64,000 nucleotides of DNA from Dyella nitratireducens (GTDB lineage Bacteria > Pseudomonadota > Gammaproteobacteria > Xanthomonadales > Rhodanobacteraceae), in assembly GCF_014642835.1 (NCBI RefSeq), contig NZ_BMJA01000001.1, forward strand, positions 1,925,314-1,989,313, written 5' to 3'. The notes beneath the pieces are model-generated. The model did not search any database. It saw nothing but the letters and a program-made list of their open reading frames with translations, and was not told the DNA's origin. The position numbers and the translations under genes are program-made. Position 1 is the stretch's first letter; each line of letters begins with the position of its first letter. Shown here piece after piece: positions 26,098 to 34,826 of the stretch.

Positions 26098-26673
26098 TTA
26101 CGAAACCCAATCTGGAAAGTCAACCAGCACCTTCCATTTACCCTTGACGCGGCGCAGGTACACGTAAGAACCTCCTCCGCATAGGGAACCGCAGTAATGG
26201 GCCATGTAGACAATTGCGATTTCGCCATCCGGTGAATATCCCGGAAGGCTCACCGATGTCCAACCGGTAGCCCCAGGAAATGATTTGTAGAATTTCTTCC
26301 AAGCATCGTCCAGCGATACTTTGTTTGCTAAATTTGACTGCTGATCGAAGAACCGTTGGATTTCCTGCTCACGAATCAGTCTAGCCCTCTGGCACTCAAG
26401 AACTTCTGGAAGCAACGCAGCGGAGCCGTTTCTGCGTTCGAGATCGGAAAAAGCACCGGATTCATCAGCATCCCCCATGTCGTCAGCCGGTCGGGGAGCA
26501 GCAGTTGTAGACGACAGTACGACGTAACCATTCTTCGCTTGGCACAGCGAAATTAGGGCGACCTGTAACACCGCTGTGTCTTCTTGATGAGCCGTATGAA
26601 CAGGTGCGCCAGCCAGTGATGACAGGCATGGCAATATTGTGAAGGTAAAGACCGCGACGTTGCGTTTAAGCAT
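26098..26673 (-). CDS. Secreted hypothetical cassette protein, 191 aa
   Basis: ATG at 26673 with GGAGGG directly upstream. Signal peptide MLKRNVAVFTFTILPCLSSL. The mature part contains SLCQAKNGYVVLSST and a C-terminal beta module with two Cys (AHYCGSLCGGGSYVYLRRVK, then GKWKVLVDFPDWVS). Probably periplasmic. The stop follows the hairpin at 26070-26093 by only a few bases. Confidence 0.65.
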   Translation of the reverse strand: MLKRNVAVFTFTILPCLSSLAGAPVHTAHQEDTAVLQVALISLCQAKNGYVVLSSTTAAPRPADDMGDADESGAFSDLERRNGSAALLPEVLECQRARLIREQEIQRFFDQQSNLANKVSLDDAWKKFYKSFPGATGWTSVSLPGYSPDGEIAIVYMAHYCGSLCGGGSYVYLRRVKGKWKVLVDFPDWVS

Positions 26674-26793
26674 TCCTTCCCTCCAAGAATCTCGCTTAAA
26701 TTGGATTGCTTGCCGGTGCTTTTGGCATCTCCGCTTTAGGTCGTAAGCGGACATATTCAATTCATCAATAACAAGGCAAGCCCACTCCGTCAT

Positions 26794-27213
26794 CTAATTT
26801 TCGGCCAAAGGCACCCTCGCACTCATCGCTTCAAACCAACGGTCACTTGGGTAAGTGAAAAGCAAATAAGCACCGTAGAAAGTAATGAAAAGTGCGACCC
26901 AATCGATCACGACAAATAGCGGCGACGTCTGCCACCACGTTTCTGAAATATTGAACATAACGCCTATGCTGAGCGTTTTGATAGTGAGATAAGTAGCGCG
27001 CGCCCAGCTTCTACCGCGCGCAATGCGATGCAAGAAAAACCACGATAGAAGGATCGATATCGTTACCTCGATCACAACCCATGTCAGCCCTGTCTGTATG
27101 CGAAAGATCAACGTATTTACCAAGGCATCGACTTCGTTGATGCCAACGGCGATCCAAAGCGCAGTGATGCCCTGGCGCACTTCAATTGGCTTTTCGGGCT
27201 TGCCACCGTTCAT
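26794..27213 (-). CDS. Hypothetical membrane cassette protein, 139 aa
   Basis: ATG at 27213 best fits the GGAG seven bases upstream; Met codons at 27219 and 27246 are alternatives. Four spans (about 15-33, 45-62, 75-92, 100-120, with LTWVVIEVTISILLSWFFLH and PLFVVIDWVALFITFYGAYL). No family recognised. Hairpin copy at 26729-26754, downstream of its stop. Confidence 0.6.
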   Translation of the reverse strand: MNGGKPEKPIEVRQGITALWIAVGINEVDALVNTLIFRIQTGLTWVVIEVTISILLSWFFLHRIARGRSWARATYLTIKTLSIGVMFNISETWWQTSPLFVVIDWVALFITFYGAYLLFTYPSDRWFEAMSARVPLAEN

Positions 27214-27381
27214 GACCATGCTCCGCGCAAACCGCCGGCGTGACACCTTATCGACGAAACCTCGTCTTTGACAACACCATTACACCTATCCATAGATGCC
27301 CCCCATTTAGACATCACGACAATCGACTCATGGTTCAGAGTGCGGTACTGGAAAGCTCACTCTGCTCGGAAGCCGACATTA

Positions 27382-27657
27382 CTAAGGGTTCAACGACAAT
27401 AGTCCGCTGATCGCAAGCAAGCGGGCCAGAACGTAGTGACCGAAGGCAGCGAATTCATCCTCGGACAGCTCGAGGGCGGAGAGCTCGGATGGTTCATAAT
27501 CCTTGAAGGTCACAAAGACGTCATGCTGCCATAGCCCAGGATTATCAGGTGCTTGATTCGCAACGTCATCAAGCACAACCCTTAGCTTCCCATTTGGTAG
27601 CTTCAAAACGCTGCAAGCGACAGCTCGCGCGCCTCTTTCGTTGTTGCTGCTGTCCAT
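27382..27657 (-). CDS. Hypothetical cassette protein, 91 aa
   Basis: ATG at 27657 follows GGGAG at five bases. Begins MDSSNNERGARAVACSVLKL and includes LRVVLDDVANQAPDNPGLWQ and LSEDEFAAFGHYVLARLLAI. Soluble and acidic. Family not recognised. The expected hairpin downstream is badly degenerate (about 27360-27380). Confidence 0.6.
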   Translation of the reverse strand: MDSSNNERGARAVACSVLKLPNGKLRVVLDDVANQAPDNPGLWQHDVFVTFKDYEPSELSALELSEDEFAAFGHYVLARLLAISGLLSLNP

Positions 27658-27740
27658 AAAGTCTCCCGTAAACCCGGCCGCCGCCCTCAAGCCCGATATT
27701 GACAAAGGTTCATCATGGGTCGAAGGTGGATACTTATTAA

Positions 27741-28154
27741 CTAGTCACCGAAGAACGCATCCATCGCCAAGTCGCTCCAACCATGCTCATGCTTTGACCA
27801 ATTCTTGGATGGACTGACTGGCAGGAACGCACTCCGGCAATATCCCTGTCGCTTCTCGAAATCGAATAAGGCATGCGGAAAGTCATTTATTAGAAGAACG
27901 ACCTTGCGGCCGTCTTCTGACCAACCGATCTTTACGGTAGAAGCGAGCGCACCGTCCTTGATTTGGGAAACGTTGTAGACGTGCAAGACGTCCTGAATAG
28001 GGTTGCCAGCGGCAGACATGTCCAGTGCATAGAAGTAGCCGGTTTGGCCGTCATCTTCGAAAACAGCTGCAAAACGACCTTTTGGCGAACTTCCTTCAAC
28101 GATAACGGGAGTACCAACCATCACCTCGTTTGCTGCAACCACTTCTATTGTCAT
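27741..28154 (-). CDS. DUF2251-like cassette protein, 137 aa
   Basis: Starts MTIEVVAANEVMVGTPVIVE after GAGG. The run RFAAVFEDDGQTGYFYALDM, then LHVYNVSQIKDG and LLINDFPHALFDFEKRQGYC matches what I know of the DUF2251 family, whose function is unknown. Soluble. Degenerate hairpin at about 27706-27732 next to its stop. Confidence 0.7.
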   Translation of the reverse strand: MTIEVVAANEVMVGTPVIVEGSSPKGRFAAVFEDDGQTGYFYALDMSAAGNPIQDVLHVYNVSQIKDGALASTVKIGWSEDGRKVVLLINDFPHALFDFEKRQGYCRSAFLPVSPSKNWSKHEHGWSDLAMDAFFGD

Positions 28155-28205
28155 ATGACCTCTAAGTCCTTGGCCAAATTGTCCGCCTCGGATCGGAAGC
28201 GGACG

Positions 28206-28517
28206 CTACTCAGGGTGATACAGGAAACGGGAGTACCGTTGTGCGTAGAACTCATCAAGCGAACAACTACCCTCGAAAAGCTCTGACCACACCTCGTATG
28301 CGTCTACAAGAGGTTTCCCGTCCTGCTCATAACCGACTTGCTCAGGATATGCGATCCAAGCAGTGCCTCCTGAATAGGCTTTTGCTTCGGTACTCGCTTT
28401 CGCATGGGCTTCATCCGAAGAAGTAGCCTCGAAGACAACGATTCTCTCTTCGAAGATCGAAGTTCCATCACTTTTTTCGCCCCATTGGTAGATGGTGCGG
28501 ATGCCATACCAAGCCAT
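28206..28517 (-). CDS. DUF4288-like cassette protein, 103 aa
   Basis: Begins MAWYGIRTIYQWGEKSDGTS, then FEERIVVFEATSSDEAHAKA and a C-terminal YEVWSELFEGSCSLDEFYAQ. The N-terminal WY..RTIY pattern followed by FEERIV resembles the DUF4288 family (tentative). The TAG stop touches the hairpin at 28180-28205 directly. Confidence 0.65.
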   Translation of the reverse strand: MAWYGIRTIYQWGEKSDGTSIFEERIVVFEATSSDEAHAKASTEAKAYSGGTAWIAYPEQVGYEQDGKPLVDAYEVWSELFEGSCSLDEFYAQRYSRFLYHPE

Positions 28518-28615
28518 GTGCTTATCTCGAAATGTGTTTTAGCCAATCATCGCACCGCGTACTTAGAAGTGCCTGCTCTGGATCGGAAGCGGTCGGTACC
28601 GCACATCCCACTAGG

Positions 28616-28819
28616 CTACGGCTGCTGTCTAACCCCCAGCTCAATCAGCCTCGCGCGACAGGCGGCTGCAAGACCTTCATGATCGATTAGAAGGTCATAT
28701 TCGCGCCCATTAACCAGCTTATAGCCAATGACCTGACCATCCATGAAGTAGTCGTCAACAGTCAGCCCGTCGCGAAACAACCATGCATCAATCTCTTGCT
28801 TAGTCTTCGGGACGTCCAT
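28616..28819 (-). CDS. Small hypothetical cassette protein, 67 aa
   Basis: ATG at 28819 after GAGGAAGAA. Product begins MDVPKTKQEIDAWLFRDGLT, ends CRARLIELGVRQQP. Acidic N-terminal half, no membrane span. Family not recognised. Hairpin copies lie on both sides (28570 and 28836). Confidence 0.6.
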   Translation of the reverse strand: MDVPKTKQEIDAWLFRDGLTVDDYFMDGQVIGYKLVNGREYDLLIDHEGLAAACRARLIELGVRQQP

Positions 28820-28874
28820 TTCTTCCTCATGTGAGGGCCGCTTCGGGTTTCGGACCTATGATCCATCTTGAAAA

Positions 28875-29153
28875 CTAATGCTTCTGGTCCGGCGGATGGA
28901 GACCAGACCAGATCTGGCTAACGTCTTCACTTCTCTCTGATGGATAGCCCGTGCGTGGCACATTTCCGCGCTGAGTCAGCATAAATAAACCCAAAAGCAC
29001 GCCACCCACAATCGGGATGGCCCAAATGACCAGAATTTGCAGGATCTTTTGGCGGCCGCTTAAAGCCGAGCTGCTCGCAACAGCTACAGACACGACGAGA
29101 TTCAGGATTGCCACAATGATCGAGGCATCTTTAATGACATCATGGACACTCAT
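28875..29153 (-). CDS. Small membrane cassette protein, 92 aa
   Basis: ATG at 29153 follows GAGGTG. Two hydrophobic spans (about 10-28 IIVAILNLVVSVAVASSSAL and 37-58 LQILVIWAIPIVGGVLLGLF), then a polar tail. No family recognised. Hairpin at 29183-29209 upstream of its start belongs to the preceding unit. Confidence 0.65.
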   Translation of the reverse strand: MSVHDVIKDASIIVAILNLVVSVAVASSSALSGRQKILQILVIWAIPIVGGVLLGLFMLTQRGNVPRTGYPSERSEDVSQIWSGLHPPDQKH

Positions 29154-29291
29154 CGAACACCTCAGGGCTGGCTTTAACGAACCGTCCGCCTTAGATCGGA
29201 AGCGGACATGACAAACATTCCCATACCACCTAAAAGAGCCTTCCTGTATTTGGATCGGAGGCCAATTTTCTGCCATCTTCACGTTCGACTA

Positions 29292-29708
29292 TCAAATTCC
29301 CCTTCCGAACAACGCTCTCAATCTATCAAGCGCTGGAAACCCCAGTTCTTGCGCGAAACCAAAGGCCTGTTCCGCTTCACTCGCACCACCGCCATACTCC
29401 CAAACATGCAGGTAAAACATGTGCATCAGCGCGTGGTAGACGCTTGGCCCGTGAACTTCAACATCCCGTGGTAAATCTCGATAGAAACTAACAAATTCGG
29501 GGCTATCGGATGCGATGTCCGCTCCATAGATTGCTCCGGAGTGTTCTCACATAGGCAGTATCACCCTGGGCTGCAACTCTTCCCAATGACCCGGATTTAG
29601 CGGAGATCCCTGTGTATAGAATGATGTCGGCTCTTTAAAGAGATAGCGCAATGTTTCGGGAGCGTTGAGTGTTTTCACAAAGCATAGGATGCGATTACTT
29701 AAATGCAA
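29292..29708 (-). pseudogene. Cassette gene interrupted by one in-frame TGA
   Basis: From a TTG at 29708 (AGGAG nine bases upstream) the frame encodes LSNRILCFVKTLNAPETLRY and continues to PRVILPM, then TGA (29547-29549). The same frame resumes EHSGAIYGADIASDSPEFVS, then VYHALMHMFYLHVWEYGGGA and ends GRGI at 29292. A TGG-to-TGA change at the internal stop would restore a 138-residue protein. A selenocysteine reading is unlikely because no context supports it. Recent nonsense mutation is the simplest view. Confidence 0.6.
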
Positions 29709-29785
29709 TCACTCAAACTCCTGCTGTCGATCTGCCTCAGCTACGTGCATAACGTCGCTCGCATTCGTGGATACTTTGAGTTCGG

Positions 29786-29862
29786 ATGTCTGTTTCGGAT
29801 CGGGGGCGGACATTGGGGTCGATGTGCGTCCGCTTTCAGACAGTTCGACCCAGAGCAGACAT
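29786..29862. repeat. Pair of array hairpins in opposite orientation
   Basis: 29786-29813 is a normal copy (TCTGTTTCGGATCGG core). 29825-29862, eleven bases on, is the same repeat in reverse orientation, enlarged by a nine-base insertion near the tip. It is the only inverted copy I found in the array. Confidence 0.6.
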
Positions 29863-29908
29863 GTCGACAGGCAGAGAGCGTGCGCAGATCGTCCACAAAA
29901 AAAGCATG

Positions 29909-30355
29909 CTACCGCAAAGCAGCCCGGAGACTCGCTGCCAACTCAATTCGCTCTCCGGTGGTGTAGGGCACTTTCTGCCCCGCGTGCAATCCGTCATTTG
30001 AGTAGCGAGGAAATACATGAAGATGGTAGTGCCACACATCTTGATTACCGGCTGGACCGTTGTGTTGGCGAGTGGAGATTCCCTCACACCCAAAGGCATT
30101 CCGCATAGCGTGCGCTAGGCGACGTGTGGCGCGAAAGAAGTCGCTGCCAAGGTTGTCCGGGATATCCAGCACGTTCTCATAGTGGCGCCGAGGTATCACC
30201 AGGCAATTGCCCTTTATTTCAGCGTAGTGGTGAGTCGGAACCAAGGCGAACACGTTGGCATCTACCAAGACAATGGCTGATTCTGGAGCAGGCGATGGAA
30301 GCGTCTCCGCAATACCGCAGAACGGACACTCGTACCCGGGTGGAGCATTCTTCAT
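29909..30355 (-). CDS. HIT-family protein, 148 aa
   Basis: Histidine triad HYHLHVF (His109, His111, His113) with the preceding QDVW, and an N-terminal zinc-type pair CPFCG (10-14). HIT proteins hydrolyse or transfer nucleotides from substrates such as adenosine phosphoramidates or Ap4A. Complete for the family. One of the few cassettes with a recognisable enzyme. Confidence 0.9.
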   Translation of the reverse strand: MKNAPPGYECPFCGIAETLPSPAPESAIVLVDANVFALVPTHHYAEIKGNCLVIPRRHYENVLDIPDNLGSDFFRATRRLAHAMRNAFGCEGISTRQHNGPAGNQDVWHYHLHVFPRYSNDGLHAGQKVPYTTGERIELAASLRAALR

Positions 30356-30428
30356 AGGCCTATCCCCCTTGAAAACCCCGTTACATCATCCTGGCCATGT
30401 TCGCTTCGGGTCGGAAGCGGACCTCCGT

Positions 30429-30779
30429 CTAGGCATTTGTTTCGGCAAAACGAATCAGTAGAGCTTCGCACGAGCCTCTTGCAAGGTCAGCCGCTCTAGC
30501 TTCCAGCCTCGCAATCTCGGGTTCAAGGGCTTTGATTGCATGTTCCGCCCAAAGATGCCTCGTAGCCCAGGTGGGTAAGTGGTCAGTTTCAGAATTGATC
30601 CCGACAAATGCCCTGAAGTCATCGTCGAAATCGGCAACGCCTCCAACCCGGCTGCGTAGGTAGACGACCTGCGGCGCCGCCTCTAGGTACGAGCAATAGC
30701 CACTCAGCACTAATCGCAACAGATAAGCCAACTGTTGCCGAGCTTCTCTCTCCTCCTCGTTCAGTGGTGGCCTGTCCAT
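30429..30779 (-). CDS. Hypothetical cassette protein, 116 aa
   Basis: Starts MDRPPLNEEEREARQQLAYL. Contains LRSRVGGVADFDDDFRAFVG, then INSETDHLPTWATRHLWAEH and a helical C-terminus LIRFAETNA. The acidic DFDDDF and SETDHLP segments resemble DUF2489-type proteins, an uncertain match. Soluble. The stop lies six bases from the hairpin at 30397-30423. Confidence 0.65.
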   Translation of the reverse strand: MDRPPLNEEEREARQQLAYLLRLVLSGYCSYLEAAPQVVYLRSRVGGVADFDDDFRAFVGINSETDHLPTWATRHLWAEHAIKALEPEIARLEARAADLARGSCEALLIRFAETNA

Positions 30780-30876
30780 GAAAATCCCTTTGATTCGTGA
30801 GCTTCGAGCTGCATCCGCTTCGAGTCGGAAGCGGGCTTGCCATACGCCCCTACAAACTTAACAGCACCAGCGAGAG

Positions 30877-31311
30877 TTATCGTGGTGCCGAGATGATGTC
30901 GATTACGGGTACCCTCGCGTAGAAGCCCATAGGCCCGTCATAAACTGCAATTTGCCGCACTTGCCGCTTATCCCTAAGATACTCTACAGCCTCAATGAGG
31001 AGAGGATCGCTCCGAAGCAGCTCTATTTCGTTGTCGGCAAACGCCTTGCCAAGCTTCACTGCCCGTGGCCTGCCTTCTACAATGATGCGCCAGAGCATTG
31101 CTTCGGCAGGCATCGAGTCATCGAGCCGGAAAACAAACGTTCGCGTACCGTCGACAAAGGTAATCGTTTCACCGACCCAACTAACGTCCATTCCTTTGTC
31201 ATAGAGCGCTTTCAGCTCCAAATCTTCATGACGTTCGCAGTTGATCTTCATCATTGGTAGAACGTAGTTAACGATTTCGAAATAGAGCCTTTTACGGGTT
31301 GAAAAACGCAC
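30877..31311 (-). CDS. Hypothetical cassette protein, up to 144 aa
   Basis: The frame opens at a GTG (31311); a start at the double Met at 31254/31251 is equally possible because neither has a good ribosome-binding site. Features include ALYDKGMDVSWVGETITFVD, MLWRIIVEGRPRAVKLGKAF and a C-terminal AVYDGPMGFYARVPVIDIIS. Soluble. No family recognised. Confidence 0.55.
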   Translation of the reverse strand: MRFSTRKRLYFEIVNYVLPMMKINCERHEDLELKALYDKGMDVSWVGETITFVDGTRTFVFRLDDSMPAEAMLWRIIVEGRPRAVKLGKAFADNEIELLRSDPLLIEAVEYLRDKRQVRQIAVYDGPMGFYARVPVIDIISAPR

Positions 31312-31372
31312 CTCTGGCTTGCAAGCGATTTATCACCTCCAGCCCCGCTTTCGAACCGGCGCTGCATAGCAG

Positions 31373-32116
31373 TCACCTCTCCGCCTTGGCCTGCAACTCC
31401 CTGACATAACCAAGCTCGTCGATCGACCTCTGATCTCCCGGACTGATGCTGAGGCAGGCGTTGTACTTCTGTACCGCCTCGTCGAGCTTATGAAGCTCGA
31501 CCAGCACATAGCCTTGGCCACGCAGAGCATGGCAGCGGAGTGTGATCTTTTGCTCGGGCGGTGCAAATTCAGCGGCGCCATCTGCACTCTGAAACTTATC
31601 CAGCGCGCTTGACCAGTTCTTTTCGTCTTCGTAGACATTCCCAAGCTCGGAGAGAAACTGGGAATTGAAGGGCGAGAGCGCCAGCGCTTGCTTAAGGCTT
31701 GCCTCGGCATGAACCAGGTCGCCCATGGAGACATACGCGTAGCCACGAAGGTAATAAGCCATCGCCCAATTGGGCTTGCTCAACACCACCGAATCTTGAT
31801 GGTTACTGGAAGCGATGCCCGAATAGAGGAAGGCCTCCGTCAGGGTTTCGGCGCAATAGACTTGCTTCTTGCTATGGGCGTAGGCCGTTTCGTAGGCGTG
31901 GATGACCTGCGCAAGCGGACCGTTGATGGCATCGGCATTCATGCCCGCCTTGATCTGGGCCATGGCTTGCTGCAGAAGCTGCTCCTGGACGGCATCGTCA
32001 ACCGGCGAACTGGCCGATGTTTCAGGCGGTGGCGCAGCAGGTGCCGCCTGCGCACAACAAGCCGCGCCCCATCCCAACGCAAGCAAGATAAACCCCATCC
32101 GTAAGAACGCAGCCGC
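31373..32116 (-). CDS. Secreted tetratricopeptide-repeat protein, 247 aa
   Basis: ATG at 32116 after GGGGGAG. Signal sequence FLRMGFILLALGWGAACCAQ; the GAAC could be a lipobox. At least three TPR-like helical pairs follow, for example AMAYYLRGYAYVSMGDLVHA, FLSELGNVYEDEKNWSSALD and GQGYVLVELHKLDEAVQKYN. TPRs mediate protein contacts; here probably in the periplasm or at the membrane. Confidence 0.75.
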   Translation of the reverse strand, partial: AAAFLRMGFILLALGWGAACCAQAAPAAPPPETSASSPVDDAVQEQLLQQAMAQIKAGMNADAINGPLAQVIHAYETAYAHSKKQVYCAETLTEAFLYSGIASSNHQDSVVLSKPNWAMAYYLRGYAYVSMGDLVHAEASLKQALALSPFNSQFLSELGNVYEDEKNWSSALDKFQSADGAAEFAPPEQKITLRCHALRGQGYVLVELHKLDEAVQKYNACLSISPGDQRSIDELGYVRELQAKAER

Positions 32117-32341
32117 CATACTCCCCCCGGTCCCATGGCCTGATTTTCTCAAAAAAGCCTAGTCCGACTTCGGTTTGCGGCGCAAGTCTCGCCAACATCA
32201 GGCTAGGCATTAACTACCCCTATAGGTCCCTGAGGTCATCGACAAATCGGAGTGTCTGCTGCGGGTCGAAAGCGGACCTGACATGTTCCATGACATTGAG
32301 CGCAGGCCGATTAGCTAACGATGGCACCCAACGCCGATCCA

Positions 32342-33271
32342 TTAATTCATCCCGCGTGATAGAGCATGGAGCTGTTCAAGATTAAGTTGAATAAGTGGAA
32401 TGAATAGCCATAAAGCCACTAATGTAACGACAACAACGAGCGCTAGGAAAAGCGCTTCGGCCCTGGGATATTGTTCATCTTCCACATCATCCAAGATGTC
32501 TCCCAGTTTGACGTCCCCATAGTTTTTCATCGACTCGAAGAGGCCTCGCAGTTTTGGATCATTCAAGTCATTTTTGTTGATGGAAATCCGTATCTTTTCA
32601 TTTTGACGTCCTTTTACCTGCCGGATGATCGAGAACCTAAAGCTCGGAACACCTCTGCTTTGCGCAATGACATCGATGGCATAGCCGAGAACGTCGTTTG
32701 CCGCGATAGTTGTTTTTGACACCGCGAGCGTGACGGTGATCGATCGATCATCGATCACTGTTTTTTGCCAGAACATGCTCAAAAACCAGAAACTGCAAAA
32801 CACGCAGAAAGCGCAAAAAATGGCGATGTGGATGCCTGTGTGTTGTCCCGGATTTGGATGATGACGTGCCGAATAGACAAGGCTAAGTACATAACCCAGT
32901 TGCACTACGTTGATAGTGATGATTATCAAGATAGGGATGATTATCCGCGCAATAACAGAGTTTTTATACGTGTGCGGAAGAGGATAAAACTTTTCGAGAT
33001 AATCAGCACAGCTATCTGCTGTGTAGAGGCTTTCCCTGGCCTTCATCTCACCTTGGACATTACCTGAGGGAAGGTCACCTCGCTGCGTCGCTTGCTGCGA
33101 CGCGGATAAATGACATGAATCAGGCGAGGCATAAGAAGCAACCCTTTCGTACGAGGCCGACGAATCATGCGAAGTCTTCGCATACGCCCTTCCGCATGAT
33201 GGACACTGCCAATCGGGTGCTTGATCAGATGGCCTTCTTTGATAACCACAAGCTTGACATATGGTTTCCAT
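32342..33271 (-). CDS. Zinc-ribbon membrane protein, 309 aa
   Basis: ATG at 33271 after AGGGG. An N-terminal zinc ribbon (CQACG at about 5-9, CPSCG at about 22-26) is followed by a polar linker. Then come two spans (about 106-125 and 143-162), a central soluble region with TIAANDVLGYAIDVI and ESMKNYGDVKLGDILDDVED, and a final span. Its C-terminal 230 residues are clearly paralogous to the protein at 38419-39111. The first bases of the gene are echoed at 41049-41082. Confidence 0.7.
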   Translation of the reverse strand: METICQACGYQRRPSDQAPDWQCPSCGRAYAKTSHDSSASYERVASYASPDSCHLSASQQATQRGDLPSGNVQGEMKARESLYTADSCADYLEKFYPLPHTYKNSVIARIIIPILIIITINVVQLGYVLSLVYSARHHPNPGQHTGIHIAIFCAFCVFCSFWFLSMFWQKTVIDDRSITVTLAVSKTTIAANDVLGYAIDVIAQSRGVPSFRFSIIRQVKGRQNEKIRISINKNDLNDPKLRGLFESMKNYGDVKLGDILDDVEDEQYPRAEALFLALVVVVTLVALWLFIPLIQLNLEQLHALSRGMN

Positions 33272-33379
33272 GCCCACCCCTATCTAGGTCGATCGAATGC
33301 CGTTATCGAAATCAGTTGTTAGTAAACAGTCCGCTTTGTGTTGCGGGCCTCAGCTTCATTTGAAGGAGCGCCGTCACTA

Positions 33380-34210
33380 TTAGTACGGCGCCTCAAGCTT
33401 TTCGAATTGCATGGGTGAAAAGTCATGCAGCAACTTCTCACTGAGCAGACCCTTGACGTCAAGCCACCCGGAGTGCAGGCAACCGTTGGCGGCCCATATC
33501 AATCGAGTGCCATCAAGTTCTGCCCATTCCCAATCGATTTTTGAGACCACCTCTTCAGTGCGAGAGTTGAATAGTTCGTGCGTATCGAAATAGACGCCGC
33601 GACCGACAGAATGACCGAGGCTAGTGTGAGCTCGCTTACGAAGAATCCAGTGGTTGTTCACACGCTTTTCAAAGACGCTCACTTGGTCGCCGTCCCCATT
33701 CGGTGCCGAGTGCTTCAGTAGCCAACCATCGCGTTGCAGACGGATGTAGTACACACCAGGGCATTCCCCACCGTATTGCTCGTGCCAGGGGTATTCAACG
33801 ACTCTTCGTAAACGTCGATCTTCCTCTTGTAATTCGTGCCCATACCCATCATTCAACCAGTAGTCGGTTGATGTCTGAAAGAGTCCACCACCGTGCCAAC
33901 AATCGCCCTTTGCAAAGAGTGACACGGCCTTCAGGTACGGGGCCTTGGAAATAGCGGTCCATGAACCCTTGGCGCTGGATTTCCAACGTCCGTTCATCGC
34001 AAAGTAGATCAAGTGCTTGCCGTCGGGAGATAAATCGCAGCGACGCTCGTAGATGCGACCGTACAACCATTGCCCAATCTTGAATGTGTCCGTCTTTCTA
34101 TCCCATCCGATGAGTGCGGTGTGGCGCGTCGGGCCGCGACGAACCACTACCGCGGCAGCAGCATCGCGAGCCAGCAATACATGAATTCGAGGGGGAATCG
34201 GTCGTTTCAT
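33380..34210 (-). CDS. Hypothetical cassette protein with WD40/PD40-like repeats, 276 aa
   Basis: Starts MKRPIPPRIHVLLARDAAAA. Contains RRCDLSPDGKHLIYFAMNGR (a PD40-type beta-propeller motif), DYWLNDGYGHELQEEDRRLR and DGTRLIWAANGCLHSGWLDV. It is rich in Trp and looks like a beta propeller without a signal peptide. Function unknown. Confidence 0.65.
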   Translation of the reverse strand: MKRPIPPRIHVLLARDAAAAVVVRRGPTRHTALIGWDRKTDTFKIGQWLYGRIYERRCDLSPDGKHLIYFAMNGRWKSSAKGSWTAISKAPYLKAVSLFAKGDCWHGGGLFQTSTDYWLNDGYGHELQEEDRRLRRVVEYPWHEQYGGECPGVYYIRLQRDGWLLKHSAPNGDGDQVSVFEKRVNNHWILRKRAHTSLGHSVGRGVYFDTHELFNSRTEEVVSKIDWEWAELDGTRLIWAANGCLHSGWLDVKGLLSEKLLHDFSPMQFEKLEAPY

Positions 34211-34313
34211 CTAAAACGCCTGATGCTGGGAGGAGTCGTTGAGTGAATGTTACAGGCTGCTCAATGTCCGCTATAGGTTGCGAAAGCTGCCTCTCCGCTT
34301 CGATTTATCCAGA

Positions 34314-34706
34314 TCAGCGGTGACGAGCTCTCTCCGATATCGCCCGTACGCGCTTAAGCATAGCTACTTTGCTGCTTGCCCATGCCCCACACCATGCCCC
34401 CATCAATCCGATCGAGCCCATAAGGGTGAAAAGTAAAGTTGGGGCGAACCAATGCCAGCCTTCCCTTTGGAAAAAGGCGAATTCAAATAACCTACTTCGA
34501 TCTAGCAGCGCTAGCGTTGACACACTAAACGGTAAGCTGACCCCGAAAGTCACCACGAAAAAAAGAGTCTTAGCCTTTGCATCCGTCACCAGCCAGGCCT
34601 TGCATTGAGGACATTTGAAGTCCCTCCCGAATCGCGATGGCACGAAGTTCATCACTCTCGTCTCGAAAGCACGGCCGCATGCTGGACACATCCCACGGAC
34701 ATTCAT
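34314..34706 (-). CDS. Zinc-ribbon membrane protein, 130 aa
   Basis: ATG at 34706 (an in-frame TTG precedes it). An N-terminal zinc ribbon CPACG...CPQCK (about 7-35) is followed by two spans (LFFVVTFGVSLPFSVSTLAL and PTLLFTLMGSIGLMGAWCGA). Same overall layout as the proteins at 37195 and, reversed, 50245, although the sequences differ. Function unknown. Confidence 0.65.
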   Translation of the reverse strand: MNVRGMCPACGRAFETRVMNFVPSRFGRDFKCPQCKAWLVTDAKAKTLFFVVTFGVSLPFSVSTLALLDRSRLFEFAFFQREGWHWFAPTLLFTLMGSIGLMGAWCGAWASSKVAMLKRVRAISERARHR

Positions 34707-34759
34707 CAATTCGAAAAATCCCTATGGCTTGGACTTATGCAATTTGTTGAGCAACGAAC

Positions 34760-34787
34760 ATGTCCGCTTCGGGTCGAAAGCGGACAT
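34760..34787. repeat. Array hairpin, best-preserved copy
   Basis: A 28-base palindrome with stems ATGTCCGCTT and AAGCGGACAT and centre CGGGTCGA. Outer eight to ten base pairs are perfect. It lies 39 bases past the stop of the trypsin-like gene. Confidence 0.85.
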
Positions 34788-34826
34788 GCGCCCTACCTCC
34801 GATAACACAGGTGAGTCGCCCTGGAC

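Noticed and set aside
29547..29549. Selenocysteine codon in the split cassette gene
   Set aside because: The expected residue is Trp-like by context and no SECIS-type hairpin follows; nonsense mutation is simpler.
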